64,000 nt of DNA from Faecalimonas umbilicata. Lineage in GTDB: Bacteria > Bacillota > Clostridia > Lachnospirales > Lachnospiraceae. The translations under genes were made by a program, and so were the position numbers. Numbering within the stretch: the stretch's first letter is position 1; every line of letters begins with the position of its first letter. Positions 38,128 to 47,632 of this stretch are shown in pieces. The stretch lies in the NCBI RefSeq assembly GCF_004346095.1, contig NZ_SLZV01000011.1:19409-83408 (forward strand). The letters run 5' to 3'. The notes under the pieces were generated by a model. It did no database searches and had not been told where the DNA came from. It saw only the letters and a list, made by a program, of their open reading frames with translations.

Positions 38128-40400
38128 TATTTTTTCATACCCCAGTATACTTTCTCCGCAGTGATTGGAAGTTCCTTCACACGAACCCCGGATGCATTGT
38201 ATACTGCCTGTGCAATTGCCGGAGATGGGGTGTTGATCACAACTTCTCCGATGGATTTTGCACCAAACGGACCGGTTGGCTCATAGCTGCTCTCAAACTC
38301 TACACGGATCGTACCTACATCCTGTCGGCTCGGAATCTTATACTGCATAAAAGAATTGCTGAAATTCTTTCCACTCTCACTGTATACAACATCTTCATAG
38401 AGAGCCATTCCGATTCCCTGCGCGATTCCGCCCTCTGTCTGTACCCTTGCAAGAGACGGATTGACAACTGTACCACAGTCTACCACTGCAACGTAATCTA
38501 CCAGCTCAATTTCTCCTGTCTCCTGATCCACATCCACTTCTGCCATGCCGACCATAAACGGCGGCGGAGATACTGGAGAAGAATAGGATTCAGAAGCAAA
38601 CAGTGCATCCTCATTGTTACACATAATGCGGTTTCCAATCTCCATCAGAGAAATTTCTCTTCCATCCTTTAAGCAGAATACCTTCTTTCCGTCAAAATCG
38701 ACTTCTTCCCGGCTGCATTCCAGATACTGAGCTCCTTTTGCCAGGATTTTTTCTTTTAAAGTCTCACACGTCTTCATCACAGCGATTCCGGTAAGATATG
38801 TCGTACTGGATGCATAAGATCCGGAATCATACGGAGATACATCGGTATCTACTCCGGATACGATAATATTTTCCATTTCACAGTCCAAGCAGTCTGCCGC
38901 CATCTGTGCAAGGATTGTGTCACATCCTGTTCCCATATCGGAAGCGCCGATCATCAAGCTGTAGAACCCATCATCGTTGACTTTGATTGCCACAGAAGCA
39001 TTGTCCACATTGGAGATTGAGGATCCCTGCATCGCCATCGCAACACCGACTCCGCGGACTTTCCCATTGCCAAGATCTCTTGCCGGGAATTTTTCATCCC
39101 AGTGCATCATTTCTTTTGCCTTTTCCAGACAACGATCAAGCGCACAGCTGTTTGCTGTTTCTCCATAGTACGCAGGCATCACCTGACCTTCTGTCACGAT
39201 ATTTTTCTCTCGGAGGGCAACCGGATCGATCCCCATCTTCTCTGCAAGTTCATTGACTGCCGACTCTACTGCAAATAATCCTTGTGTGGCACCATATCCA
39301 CGATATGCCCCGGCAGACATCACATTTGTGTAAACAACATCGTAAGCAAACCGGAATGCTTCTGTCTTTCCATAAAGTGGAATGGATTTATGTCCTGACA
39401 GCCCTACGGTTGTCGGTCCATGCTCACCGAATGCTCCAGTGTTGGAAAGTGTATAGACATCAATTCCTTTGATGATACCATCTTTGTCTGCTCCGACACG
39501 AACCTTCACTTCCATTTCATGACGCGGCGTAGAAGCAATTTGGGATTCCTCTCTCGTGTAGACAAGCTTTGCCGGCTTTCCGGTCTTCATCGTCACGATT
39601 GCAGGATAAACTTCTGTCACAACTGTCTGCTTTGCTCCGAAGCCTCCTCCAATACGTGGCTTGATGACACGGATCTTTGATTTTGGAATATCCAGTGCAT
39701 TGGCAAGAATTCTTCTGACATGGAACGTAATCTGTGTTGAGGAGACAACGTTTAATCTTCCATAAGTATCCATATAAGTATATGTGCGGAATGTCTCCAT
39801 CATTGCCTGCTGGTTTGCTTTTGTATGATAAGTTCCTTCCACTACATAGTCACATGCATCGAGAACTGCATCGATATCTCCATGCTCCTCTTTTCCGCAG
39901 GCACAGAGATTTCTCTTATTATCTGCACCAACCGGACAAAGACTCTTCCAGTTTTCCTCCGGGTGGATCAAAACCGCATTGTCTTTTGCCTGATGAAAAT
40001 CAAGTACCGGCTCTAACACCTCATATTTGACTTTGATGAGTTTCATCGCACGTTCTGCCGCTTCCTTCGTCTCCGCAGCGACGATTGCCACCGCATCGCC
40101 GACAAACCGTACTCTCTGATCTAAGATCAGTCTGTCATATGGACTTGGCTCCGGGTATGTCTGCCCTGCCATTGTAAAACGCTTATCCGGAACATCCTTG
40201 TAAGTAAGGATACATTCCACCCCTGGAACTTTTTTTGCATTTTCCGTCTGAATCTCCTCGATCAGCGCATGTGCATGAGGACTTCGCAGAATCTTTACGA
40301 CCAGACAGTCTTTCGGTGCGATATCATCTGTGTACACCGGCTTTCCGGTCACAAGTGCCGGAGCATCTACCTTTGGCACTGCTGTATTTACAAAACTCAC
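38127..40400 (-). CDS. molybdenum hydroxylase large (molybdopterin-binding) subunit, xanthine dehydrogenase type
   Basis: 757 residues from a GTG at 40400 with AAGGGGG upstream and a 1-bp overlap with the iron-sulfur gene stop; the frame extends upstream to 40580 but that part lies in the neighbour. It has an Ald_Xan_dh_C domain (about 20-130, GKPVYTDDIAP) and molybdopterin domains with IGGGFGAKQ, GAYRGYGATQG and the catalytic Glu in GPFGAKSIGEVVINTP. Together with the two small subunits it hydroxylates an N-heterocycle. Xanthine or another purine is likely given xpt next door, but nicotinate- or other-type substrates remain possible. The neighbouring YqeB and YqeC suggest a selenium-dependent enzyme. 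Confidence 0.92.
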   Translation of the reverse strand: MSFVNTAVPKVDAPALVTGKPVYTDDIAPKDCLVVKILRSPHAHALIEEIQTENAKKVPGVECILTYKDVPDKRFTMAGQTYPEPSPYDRLILDQRVRFVGDAVAIVAAETKEAAERAMKLIKVKYEVLEPVLDFHQAKDNAVLIHPEENWKSLCPVGADNKRNLCACGKEEHGDIDAVLDACDYVVEGTYHTKANQQAMMETFRTYTYMDTYGRLNVVSSTQITFHVRRILANALDIPKSKIRVIKPRIGGGFGAKQTVVTEVYPAIVTMKTGKPAKLVYTREESQIASTPRHEMEVKVRVGADKDGIIKGIDVYTLSNTGAFGEHGPTTVGLSGHKSIPLYGKTEAFRFAYDVVYTNVMSAGAYRGYGATQGLFAVESAVNELAEKMGIDPVALREKNIVTEGQVMPAYYGETANSCALDRCLEKAKEMMHWDEKFPARDLGNGKVRGVGVAMAMQGSSISNVDNASVAIKVNDDGFYSLMIGASDMGTGCDTILAQMAADCLDCEMENIIVSGVDTDVSPYDSGSYASSTTYLTGIAVMKTCETLKEKILAKGAQYLECSREEVDFDGKKVFCLKDGREISLMEIGNRIMCNNEDALFASESYSSPVSPPPFMVGMAEVDVDQETGEIELVDYVAVVDCGTVVNPSLARVQTEGGIAQGIGMALYEDVVYSESGKNFSNSFMQYKIPSRQDVGTIRVEFESSYEPTGPFGAKSIGEVVINTPSPAIAQAVYNASGVRVKELPITAEKVYWGMKK

Positions 40401-40861
40401 TACTTCGTCCCCCTTTTCATCTCTAAATATTTCTTGATCGCGCGGAGTTGTCCCATATACCCGGTACATCTGCACAGATTTCCCGCCAGATATTCCTTTA
40501 CTTCTTCCAACGTCGGATCTTCTAACTCTCGCACCATCGCAAGTACATTCATAATAAATCCAGGTGAACAGTATCCACACTGCTCTGCCCCCTCTGCTGC
40601 CAAAAATGCACCGAATTCTGCCGCTTCTTCCTGAAGGCCTTCCAGTGTTGTTACCTCTTTTCCTTCCACTCTTGCCGCAAGTACAGAGCAGGAAAGAGAA
40701 GGTGTTCCATCAATCCAGACCGTACAAAGACCACAGTTTGTCGTCTCGCATCCGCATTTTACGCTATAACAGCCCTTTGCCCGAAGCAGATCAAGTAGAA
40801 CGGTATCTTCCTTGATGTCGGCAGTAGTCTGTTTCCCATTTAATATAAACTTTACTTCCAT
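40400..40861 (-). CDS. molybdenum hydroxylase [2Fe-2S] subunit
   Basis: 153 residues with both clusters visible: plant-ferredoxin type Cys set KCGCETTNCGLC with a later Cys (LSCSV), and the C-terminal helical cluster set QCGYCSPGFIMN ... NLCRCTGY. It transfers electrons from the molybdenum site to FAD. The ATG at 40861 has GGAGG upstream; the stop of the FAD subunit gene is 2 bp before it. Confidence 0.95.
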   Translation of the reverse strand: MEVKFILNGKQTTADIKEDTVLLDLLRAKGCYSVKCGCETTNCGLCTVWIDGTPSLSCSVLAARVEGKEVTTLEGLQEEAAEFGAFLAAEGAEQCGYCSPGFIMNVLAMVRELEDPTLEEVKEYLAGNLCRCTGYMGQLRAIKKYLEMKRGTK

Positions 40862-40863
40862 CT

Positions 40864-41634
40864 CTAACACTCCTCCATCAATGCTTCTATCTGTCTGCGG
40901 ATCAGAACCTTTGCAAGTGCTTTCCGGTATTCACTGCTTCCGCGCATGTTGCTGCCAAATGTAACCTGCTCTGTCAGCTTTTCTGCAATTTCAGCCGCAT
41001 TTCTCTCATCAGCTTTCTCTGTCACAAGAACTGCCTTCATCGGTCTGGCTCCAACCGATACCTGCCATTCCTCTCCTGCTTTTGCCACACCACAGGCAAT
41101 TACCGGGAAATCCGTCTTCGTTCTTCTGGAAGAAACATAGCGGATCTTTCTTACATCTTTTCGAATAATCACATTCACAAGAATATCGCGATCTCTCTTC
41201 TGACAGACAAACTCTCTGAGCGGTACAATTCCACCCTTATACAATTCTACATAGCAGTCCATCGCCAGAAAACATGTCAGAACATCGGAAAATCCAAATC
41301 TTCCAAAAATACTTCCCCCGACTGTCGCCTGATTACGGAACTGTACGCCTACAATATGTCTTACACACTCTCTTACTGCCCCATCTGTATATTGGTTAAT
41401 CCCTTTATGCAGTTCCAGCTGTCTCAGAGTGCACATACACCCGATTTTAAATTCCTCTTCTGATTCTTCTATCTGATCTAATCCCATGCCGGACAGATCG
41501 ATCGCAGTCTGTACCCGTCCGCTCCCGAGCCGCATCCACATCATTCCTCCAAGAATTCTGTTCGCACGCTTCTGATTCAGCTCGTATGCTTCTTCCAGAC
41601 TCTCCGGCTTTACATAACTGTTTATCGTTATCAA
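40864..41634 (-). CDS. molybdenum hydroxylase FAD-binding subunit
   Basis: 256 residues, slightly shorter than the usual about 290. The FAD pocket is seen in YELNQKRANRILGGMMWMRLG and RNQATVGGSIFGRFGFSDVL (the conserved ATVGGN segment). The C-terminal domain follows. AGGAGG precedes the ATG. It is first of the three-gene order FAD, FeS, Mo, and is divergent from xpt across 194 bp. Confidence 0.93.
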   Translation of the reverse strand: MITINSYVKPESLEEAYELNQKRANRILGGMMWMRLGSGRVQTAIDLSGMGLDQIEESEEEFKIGCMCTLRQLELHKGINQYTDGAVRECVRHIVGVQFRNQATVGGSIFGRFGFSDVLTCFLAMDCYVELYKGGIVPLREFVCQKRDRDILVNVIIRKDVRKIRYVSSRRTKTDFPVIACGVAKAGEEWQVSVGARPMKAVLVTEKADERNAAEIAEKLTEQVTFGSNMRGSSEYRKALAKVLIRRQIEALMEEC

Positions 41635-41755
41635 AAAAATCCTCCTTCCAGCATTTCCCTTGCTGTTTCGTCATTTTATTACATACAGATTTATTTTATC
41701 ACATTCTACTTCATATCACAATTTGTAATTTCTTTTGTTTTCCAGTTATTTTTTG

Positions 41756-41784
41756 TTGAAAATCCTCGTCCCTTGCGGTATGAT
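41756..41784 (+). promoter_or_regulatory. xpt promoter
   Basis: -35 TTGAAA (41756-41761) and -10 TATGAT (41779-41784) with a 17-bp spacer, 44 bp before the xpt ATG. The leader is too short for a purine riboswitch and none of its conserved core is visible. Confidence 0.65.
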
Positions 41785-41828
41785 GATTTATAAATCAAAA
41801 AATCACCGAAGAGAAGGGAAACTATACC

Positions 41829-42401
41829 ATGCAGCTTTTAAAAGAAAGAATCTTAAAAGACGGTGTTGTCAAACCGGGAAATGTATTAAAAGTAGACAGT
41901 TTTTTAAATCATCAGATGGATATCGATCTGATCAATGAGATTGGAAAGGAATTCCGAAGAAGATTTCCAAGCGATAAGATCACGAAGATTCTCACGATCG
42001 AGGCTTCCGGGATCGGGATTGCCTGCATCGTCGCACAATATTTTGGTGTTCCTGTTGTCTTTGCAAAGAAAACACAGAGCATCAATATCGACGGGGAAGT
42101 CTACCACACAAAAGTAGAATCCTTCACGCACAAACGTACTTACGATGTCATCCTCTCCAAGAAATTTTTAAATGAGGACGACCACGTTTTGATCATCGAC
42201 GATTTCCTTGCAAATGGCTGTGCAATGTTAGGGCTGATCGATCTTGTAAAAGGTTCCGGCGCTACGATCGAAGGTGCAGGAGTTGTCATTGAGAAAGGAA
42301 TGCAAAATGGCGGCGATCTGATCCGCTCTCAGGGTGTTCACTTAGAATCGCTGGCAATCATCGATTCCATGACAGACACTTCACTGACATTCCGTAATTA
42401 G
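41829..42401 (+). CDS. xpt: xanthine phosphoribosyltransferase
   Basis: Salvages xanthine to XMP with PRPP. 190 residues, the Bacillus Xpt length. FLNHQMDIDLINEIGKEF, LTIEASGIGIACIVAQYFGVPVVFAKK and the PRPP motif VLIIDDFLANGCAMLGL are diagnostic. Weak AGAAGG precedes the ATG. Divergent from the molybdenum hydroxylase operon, so two possible fates of xanthine (oxidation and salvage) are encoded side by side. Confidence 0.95.
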   Translation: MQLLKERILKDGVVKPGNVLKVDSFLNHQMDIDLINEIGKEFRRRFPSDKITKILTIEASGIGIACIVAQYFGVPVVFAKKTQSINIDGEVYHTKVESFTHKRTYDVILSKKFLNEDDHVLIIDDFLANGCAMLGLIDLVKGSGATIEGAGVVIEKGMQNGGDLIRSQGVHLESLAIIDSMTDTSLTFRN

Positions 42402-42402
42402 A

Positions 42403-42480
42403 AGAATCTCCCATACATCCGATGTTTGCCAGACACGGTCTGGCAAACACCCGTGATTTCTATGGGAGATTCTTTTTTTA
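42403..42480 (+). terminator. xpt terminator with nested hairpin
   Basis: Outer arms AGAATCTCCCATA (42403-42415) and TATGGGAGATTCT (42460-42473) run into seven T. Inside lies a separate perfect 11-12 bp hairpin, GTTTGCCAGAC/GTCTGGCAAAC (42422-42446). Confidence 0.88.
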
Positions 42481-42519
42481 ACGAAGCATAGAAAGGAACA
42501 TGCTTCCTATGGAGTTGTT

Positions 42520-43572
42520 TTAAAGCGCTTTCTTTATCTGCTCTGCATCACGGAGAAACTGTTCTACGTTTTCTTCCGTTGTTGCCCAGCTTGTACAGAT
42601 TCGTATCACATTTTGATCTTCTCCGATCCGTTCAATATAAGATACACAATATTTCTCTTCTATTTTTTTCAATTCCTCATCCGAAACGATCACAAACTGC
42701 TGGTTTGTCGTACTGTCCTGCATTTTGTAACCTGCGTTCAGTAAACCTTCTCTAAGTTTTTGTGCAAGTTTCACCGCATGTTCGCCCAAATCAAAATACA
42801 AACCATCTTGAAGAAGCTCCAAAAACTGGATTCCAAGCAGCCGCCCTTTCGCCAGCATACCGCCTTTTTGTTTGATCAGATAGCGGAAGTCTTCCTGCAG
42901 TTCTGGATTACAGATCACAACGGCCTCTCCAAAGAGTGCTCCCATTTTCGTCCCTCCGATATAAAACACATCACAGTTTGCCGCAATGCTTTCCAGATCC
43001 AGATCATTATCCTCCGCTGCCAGACCATATCCCAGTCTTGCTCCATCCAAAAACAGATACAGCCCGCATCGATCACATACCGCTCGCAGCGCTTCCAGTT
43101 CCGCTTTTGTATAAATTGTTCCAATCTCTGTCGGATTAGAAATATAGACAAGTTTTGGCTGTGGCATATGTTCGTGAGTGGCATCCTCCCAGTGTAATCG
43201 ATATACCCGCTCCACATCTTCTGCCGTCAGTTTTCCGTTTTTTCCCGACACGGATATCACCTTATGCCCAACCGCCTCGATTGCTCCTGTCTCATGGACA
43301 TTAATATGTCCGGTTTCCACGCACACTGCCGCCTGATGCGGGCGAAGGAGCGCTGAAATCACTGTCAGATTTGCCTGCGTTCCCCCTACAAGAAAATGGA
43401 CTGCCGCCTCCCCTTTTTTGCAAAGTCCGCGGATCAGTTCTGCCGCTTTCTGACAATAAGGATCTTCTCCATATCCGACTGTCTGTTCCATATTCGTCTC
43501 CATAAAACGTTTCAAAATTTTCGGATGCGCTCCCTCCGTGTAATCACATTCAAAATGAATTTTTTGCTGCAT
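42520..43572 (-). CDS. low-specificity L-threonine aldolase family PLP enzyme
   Basis: 350 residues of the beta-eliminating lyase fold. FECDYTEGAHPKI at the N-terminus, HFLVGGTQANLTVISALL, VETGHINVHETGAIEAVGHKV, LYLFLDGARLGYGL and the PLP lysine in YIGGTKMGALFGEAVV fit threonine/allo-threonine aldolases, which yield glycine and acetaldehyde. AAGGAGG precedes the ATG. It is a separate unit between the xpt terminator and the envelope locus. Confidence 0.9.
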   Translation of the reverse strand: MQQKIHFECDYTEGAHPKILKRFMETNMEQTVGYGEDPYCQKAAELIRGLCKKGEAAVHFLVGGTQANLTVISALLRPHQAAVCVETGHINVHETGAIEAVGHKVISVSGKNGKLTAEDVERVYRLHWEDATHEHMPQPKLVYISNPTEIGTIYTKAELEALRAVCDRCGLYLFLDGARLGYGLAAEDNDLDLESIAANCDVFYIGGTKMGALFGEAVVICNPELQEDFRYLIKQKGGMLAKGRLLGIQFLELLQDGLYFDLGEHAVKLAQKLREGLLNAGYKMQDSTTNQQFVIVSDEELKKIEEKYCVSYIERIGEDQNVIRICTSWATTEENVEQFLRDAEQIKKAL

Positions 43573-43594
43573 TTCTTTTTCCTCCTTGTATTCT

Positions 43595-45670
43595 TTATTC
43601 CATCAGTTTTCCGCATTTTCCGCAATATTTACTCGCAGCAGAATTTTTCGCCCCGCAATACGGACAATATCGTTCTTTTTCTTCTTTCTTTTTCTGTTTC
43701 TGTTCTTCTCTCTGTGCTTTCTTTCGTTCTGCTTTTTCTCTATGAGTTTCCTGTGCCTTTCGGACTGCCCTTTCTCCAATGATAAGAAGGACGAACAAAA
43801 GCAAAAAGACTGCCGCTGCCATTGCCGGAATCCATAAAAGCCTGAGACACTCCTGCCTTTGTTCCAATACCTTTGTCAAATCAGATACCGGAGCCGCCTT
43901 TAATACTCCGGTCAGATTTTTCCCTGAAATCTTCTCTGTCAGTTTCCAGTAACGGTACAGATACCAGCCGCTGCCAGCCATCCCTCCCAATATTCCACAG
44001 ACACAAAAGCCTTTTGCCACTGCAAAGATTTTTCTTATATTTCCCCCTTTTCTGCCAGAAACGATTCCAAATATCCCCATGAGCAACGCACACAGAAACG
44101 TGGTAACAAATGTTCCTCCCAAAATCCAGAAGTCTCCCGGAAGCGGTGCTTTTTCCCCTTTTGTACCCTCCTTCTGATATTGTACAAGAATCGTTCTGGA
44201 TGTCTGATTCCCAAGCGGATCTGCTGCAGTCAGTGTGATTGCATTTTCTCCTTTTTTTAGTTTGAGGGAAATCTGAAATGTCCCATCTTTCCCAATTTTT
44301 TGCTCTTTGCCATTTATTTTCAAAGTAGCATCCGAATCTGTTTTCCCAGAAAGCGGAAGCATCTTTTCTTTTACTCGGATATTCTCGTCCACTCCGTAAA
44401 GCTCCAGCATTGGCGGTACAACATCTGTGCTGATCCGTCTGGATATCCGGTAAAAACTTCCGGTTTCCCATCCATAGACAACACAGATTTCCTGCGTTTC
44501 CATATCTGCAATTTCAAATGCAGCTGTTCCGTTCTTTTCCCACTGAACCTTCTGTGACTTTTCTCCTACTGCTATTTCTGCCTGCACCTTTTTATCGCCA
44601 ACATCATACGAAACTTCTGCCGTTGTCGATCCGGTCTGCTCGGGTGTGTCAATCGTAACTGTCACCCCTGGATTTAATGAGATCATCCTATCATATTTAG
44701 CCACGATTTTTCCATTGCTCATAGCGGACAATTCTACTTTCAGATCCTCTCCATCCAGATCAATGCTGACAGTCGTCGCTTTGCTGTCCCTATCAAGCTG
44801 TTCTGCATAAACAGGTTCCTTTGTATCTTTCCCCTGAAACACACCGATCACCCACTGGTCACAGGATTCCTCCGCATTGGTCCAGTCGATCTCCAGTGCA
44901 CTGTCTGTATAGTCCAGTACGGTGCGAAGTTTTGCCCCGTCACCTGCTGCTGTATGTCCTTTCACAGAAAAGCCTTCTCCAGTAACTGCCGATGTGGTGA
45001 GTTCCGTCTCATCAGTATCTGTGACCACTGCATCTATCTGCAACCGATAATTTTCTCCATCGGGCAGCGAAGAAATATCTACCTCTGTTTCCAGTTTCTG
45101 GTTTGCTATACCGCTACCACTTTTCAGTTCTTTCTTCCCGTCAACCATCTCCCCGTTCATCGTCACTGCATAAATATAATATGTATATCCGATATTTTCC
45201 TCTGCAGTCACCTCTGCCTGAATTCGAATCCGCTCTTCTTTGGGCGCTTCCATCACAAAAGATCGTATCTCCACTTCCTGATACCACGGCATGACATGGA
45301 CTTCCAGTTTGCTATTTGACTTTTTATCGTAATCTATGTACCAGGTGCCTCCCGGTGCATTTCGCAGATAATAATAAACTGCCCCTTGCCCTTTTTGTAC
45401 CGCCGCAAAATCACTCTCTTTTGCATACACCTTCCCGGAAGGATCCGTGATAGAAACTTCCGGCGCCTCCTTATCATAAGTGAGGATTACAACAACATCT
45501 TTCTCTCCTTCCAGAGTCATCAGATCCGATCTTGCCGCCTGTACTTCTTGGAGTTCTCCCATCTGTACCATCCCAAAGCAGACAAGAACAATCAACAGAA
45601 TATGCAGAAAGCCTTTTTGCATTTTCTTATACACTGCAAGTTGTTTTTCTATTTTCTTCCTTTTTCCCAT
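43595..45670 (-). CDS. membrane protein with large external beta-rich region and cytoplasmic zinc ribbon
   Basis: 691 residues of no family I can name. Order: N-terminal signal anchor (FLHILLIVLVCFGMVQMG, about 24-42); an external region of about 460 residues with several Ig/fibronectin-like segments (for example VSITDPSGKVY..., LPLSGKTDSDATLKINGKEQKI ... GENAITLTAADPLGNQ); and three membrane segments (WILGGTFVTTFLCALLMGIFGIV; FCVCGILGGMAGSGWYLY; LLWIPAMAAAVFLLLFVLLI). A Lys/Glu-rich cytoplasmic tail ends in a zinc ribbon (YCPYCGAKN ... KYCGKCGKLM). The ATG at 45670 has GGGAG 5 nt away. It lies 27 bp downstream of the VWA gene pair and is probably in the same operon, so it may be a membrane partner of the VWA protein. 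Confidence 0.8.
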   Translation of the reverse strand: MGKRKKIEKQLAVYKKMQKGFLHILLIVLVCFGMVQMGELQEVQAARSDLMTLEGEKDVVVILTYDKEAPEVSITDPSGKVYAKESDFAAVQKGQGAVYYYLRNAPGGTWYIDYDKKSNSKLEVHVMPWYQEVEIRSFVMEAPKEERIRIQAEVTAEENIGYTYYIYAVTMNGEMVDGKKELKSGSGIANQKLETEVDISSLPDGENYRLQIDAVVTDTDETELTTSAVTGEGFSVKGHTAAGDGAKLRTVLDYTDSALEIDWTNAEESCDQWVIGVFQGKDTKEPVYAEQLDRDSKATTVSIDLDGEDLKVELSAMSNGKIVAKYDRMISLNPGVTVTIDTPEQTGSTTAEVSYDVGDKKVQAEIAVGEKSQKVQWEKNGTAAFEIADMETQEICVVYGWETGSFYRISRRISTDVVPPMLELYGVDENIRVKEKMLPLSGKTDSDATLKINGKEQKIGKDGTFQISLKLKKGENAITLTAADPLGNQTSRTILVQYQKEGTKGEKAPLPGDFWILGGTFVTTFLCALLMGIFGIVSGRKGGNIRKIFAVAKGFCVCGILGGMAGSGWYLYRYWKLTEKISGKNLTGVLKAAPVSDLTKVLEQRQECLRLLWIPAMAAAVFLLLFVLLIIGERAVRKAQETHREKAERKKAQREEQKQKKKEEKERYCPYCGAKNSAASKYCGKCGKLME

Positions 45671-45697
45671 ACATGCTCCCTCTTTCATATCCTTTTC

Positions 45698-47632
45698 TTA
45701 ACTCAGTGTCTTGCTCGAAAGTTCTGGATTTTCCGATGCCCATACAAGATGAATGCCTTTATCTCCCGGATCACTCGTCTGTCCATGCAGCCCGAATGCC
45801 CACACTCCGTTATGCTGCTCATAGACTCCGATAAATCCCTGTCCTTTTGCCTGCGTCTGCAAAGCCACAATCCACCAGGATACATTTGCCTCCAACTCCC
45901 CGGAAGCCCCAATTCCACACACTTTATTTGTAAGTGCAAGTTCCGCAGCTCCCCGGACATTGAAGATACAATTGTCTTTCTCCATCTTGATTCCAACACC
46001 GACTTCTCCCCGGAAGCCATTGACGGTTTCTCCCTGCATACCAAGCAACATATTTGTATAAGAAATTCCTTCTCCAAGCTCCAGTGTACAGTCTCCAATC
46101 TGAACTGCTTCCAGAAGTTTTGCAGTTGCTGCCACCGAAATATACTTTCTACTCAACTGGAATTCCAAAGATACCTGATCAAGAGAGGCAAGGCTTACAT
46201 CGCCGACCCATTTTTCCAACCCTGGCTTAAATTCAGAAACCTTTGCCACCGCCACCTCAAATCCTCCTTTGTATTTCAGTTTCAGAAGTTCTCTCATATC
46301 CAGCTTGTCAATCGAACTGATTTTCTCCACACCAAGTGAAAAATCTGAAAAGGTTACCGGGACTCCCGAAATTGTCGTATTGACCGGGTAGTCTGCATAC
46401 AGTTCCACGCCATCCAGTTTCCATTCTTTCCACTGCAGTTCCAGTCCCATGCCATCACATAACATCGCAACATTGACAAGTACTTTCGCAGAGACATCCC
46501 CACTTAATGTATTCAGATTTAGTTCCGCTGTATCAAGGTTACAGTAGATCGGCATATTTCCAAAGAGTGCATGATAATTTTTCTCATCTTCCTCCCCAAG
46601 ACTCAGTGAAATATCACAGCCAATCTGCTTATCATTCATGATAATCTGTTCTGTATGATCAAATTTAAATGCAAACGGACTTTCAGATTCTGCTGTCTTT
46701 AAAACAGCATCCTGAAATGGAAGCTCGGTCTGTACACTGTCAAACTCAACGACTGCCTGATTTGGATACAATGCGATCTTCGCATAATCAATCCTTGAAA
46801 AATCCTGCAGAATGAATGCTCCATTTGAGACCGCCGGTTTCACCGGATACTTATCCGAGGAAGCATCTGTCAGCGGATCATTGTACAGTGTTATTTCCGA
46901 AAATCCCGGAAGGGAAGCATACATTCCATACTCTGCAAGATGCTTTGCATATCCTTTTGCAGTATTTCTATCATACTGTACATAAGATCTCCGACAGCGC
47001 ATAAGTACTTCCGGATCTTTCTTCAAATCTCCTTCCAGTTGCACACTGTCCTGGAATCCAAGCCATCCATTCATCCGGATATATCCGGTCAGTTTTGTCG
47101 TGTCTCCGCAGACCTCTTTCCCGGTAGAAGTAAATATATAATTTCCATAACGAACCGTATTCAGATCTCCTGAAGTGATCACAAGCCCAGACGGGAATAC
47201 TCTTCGTTCTCCATTTGCCGTCACATAAACGTCATACACTCCGCATGCTGCTCTCGCCGGAATCGTTATTTCCCAGCTTGTGTCACTTTCATATTTGCAT
47301 TCCAACTCATATTCCATTGCCCCGTGAAGAGATACCGAAATCTTATTTTCTTTCTTTAAATCCTTTCCGGTCAGTCTCACCTGCTGGGGAGCAGGAGACT
47401 CATAGAGAAGCTTCGTATCTAACCCATAAAATATCATATCCTGAATCTGCAGATCACTCTCTGGTCCCAGATCTTCCTCTGTCAGATCATTTTCATACAG
47501 ATAATACGATCTCTCATCATAAATCTTCCTGTGTCCTTTATGTTCCACTCGGAGTGTCCGGCTCTGTGTCATCGTGTCGACTGCCTGATATTCAATCTCA
47601 TAACGGTTCTTACTGATCTGATAAATATACTG
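45698..47632 (-). pseudogene. C-terminal two thirds of the interrupted VWA surface protein
   Basis: This frame begins with the codon after the TAA of the VWA gene and stays open for 644 codons in exactly the same frame. The first residues (QYIYQISKNRYEIEYQAVD) continue a VWA domain into a beta-sandwich, as expected of an unbroken protein. The rest is a beta-rich external region, with YDVYVTANGERRVFPSG, a long central repeat-poor part and no membrane segment. The only candidate for independent start, ATG at 47570-47572, has no ribosome site. I therefore treat it as the tail of one about 1320-residue gene inactivated, or at least split, by a nonsense codon. Confidence 0.8.

Noticed and set aside
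38127..40400. Selenocysteine in the hydroxylase large subunit
   Set aside because: No in-frame TGA occurs. In this enzyme class selenium is a labile cofactor atom and not selenocysteine.
40401..40580. 60-residue N-terminal extension of the molybdenum hydroxylase large subunit
   Set aside because: It lies wholly within the iron-sulfur subunit gene in another frame. The GTG at 40400 has a ribosome site and gives the normal family start.
41635..41828. Purine riboswitch upstream of xpt
   Set aside because: Expected because of the Bacillus case, but the leader from the predicted promoter is only about 35-40 nt and none of the conserved purine aptamer core is visible.
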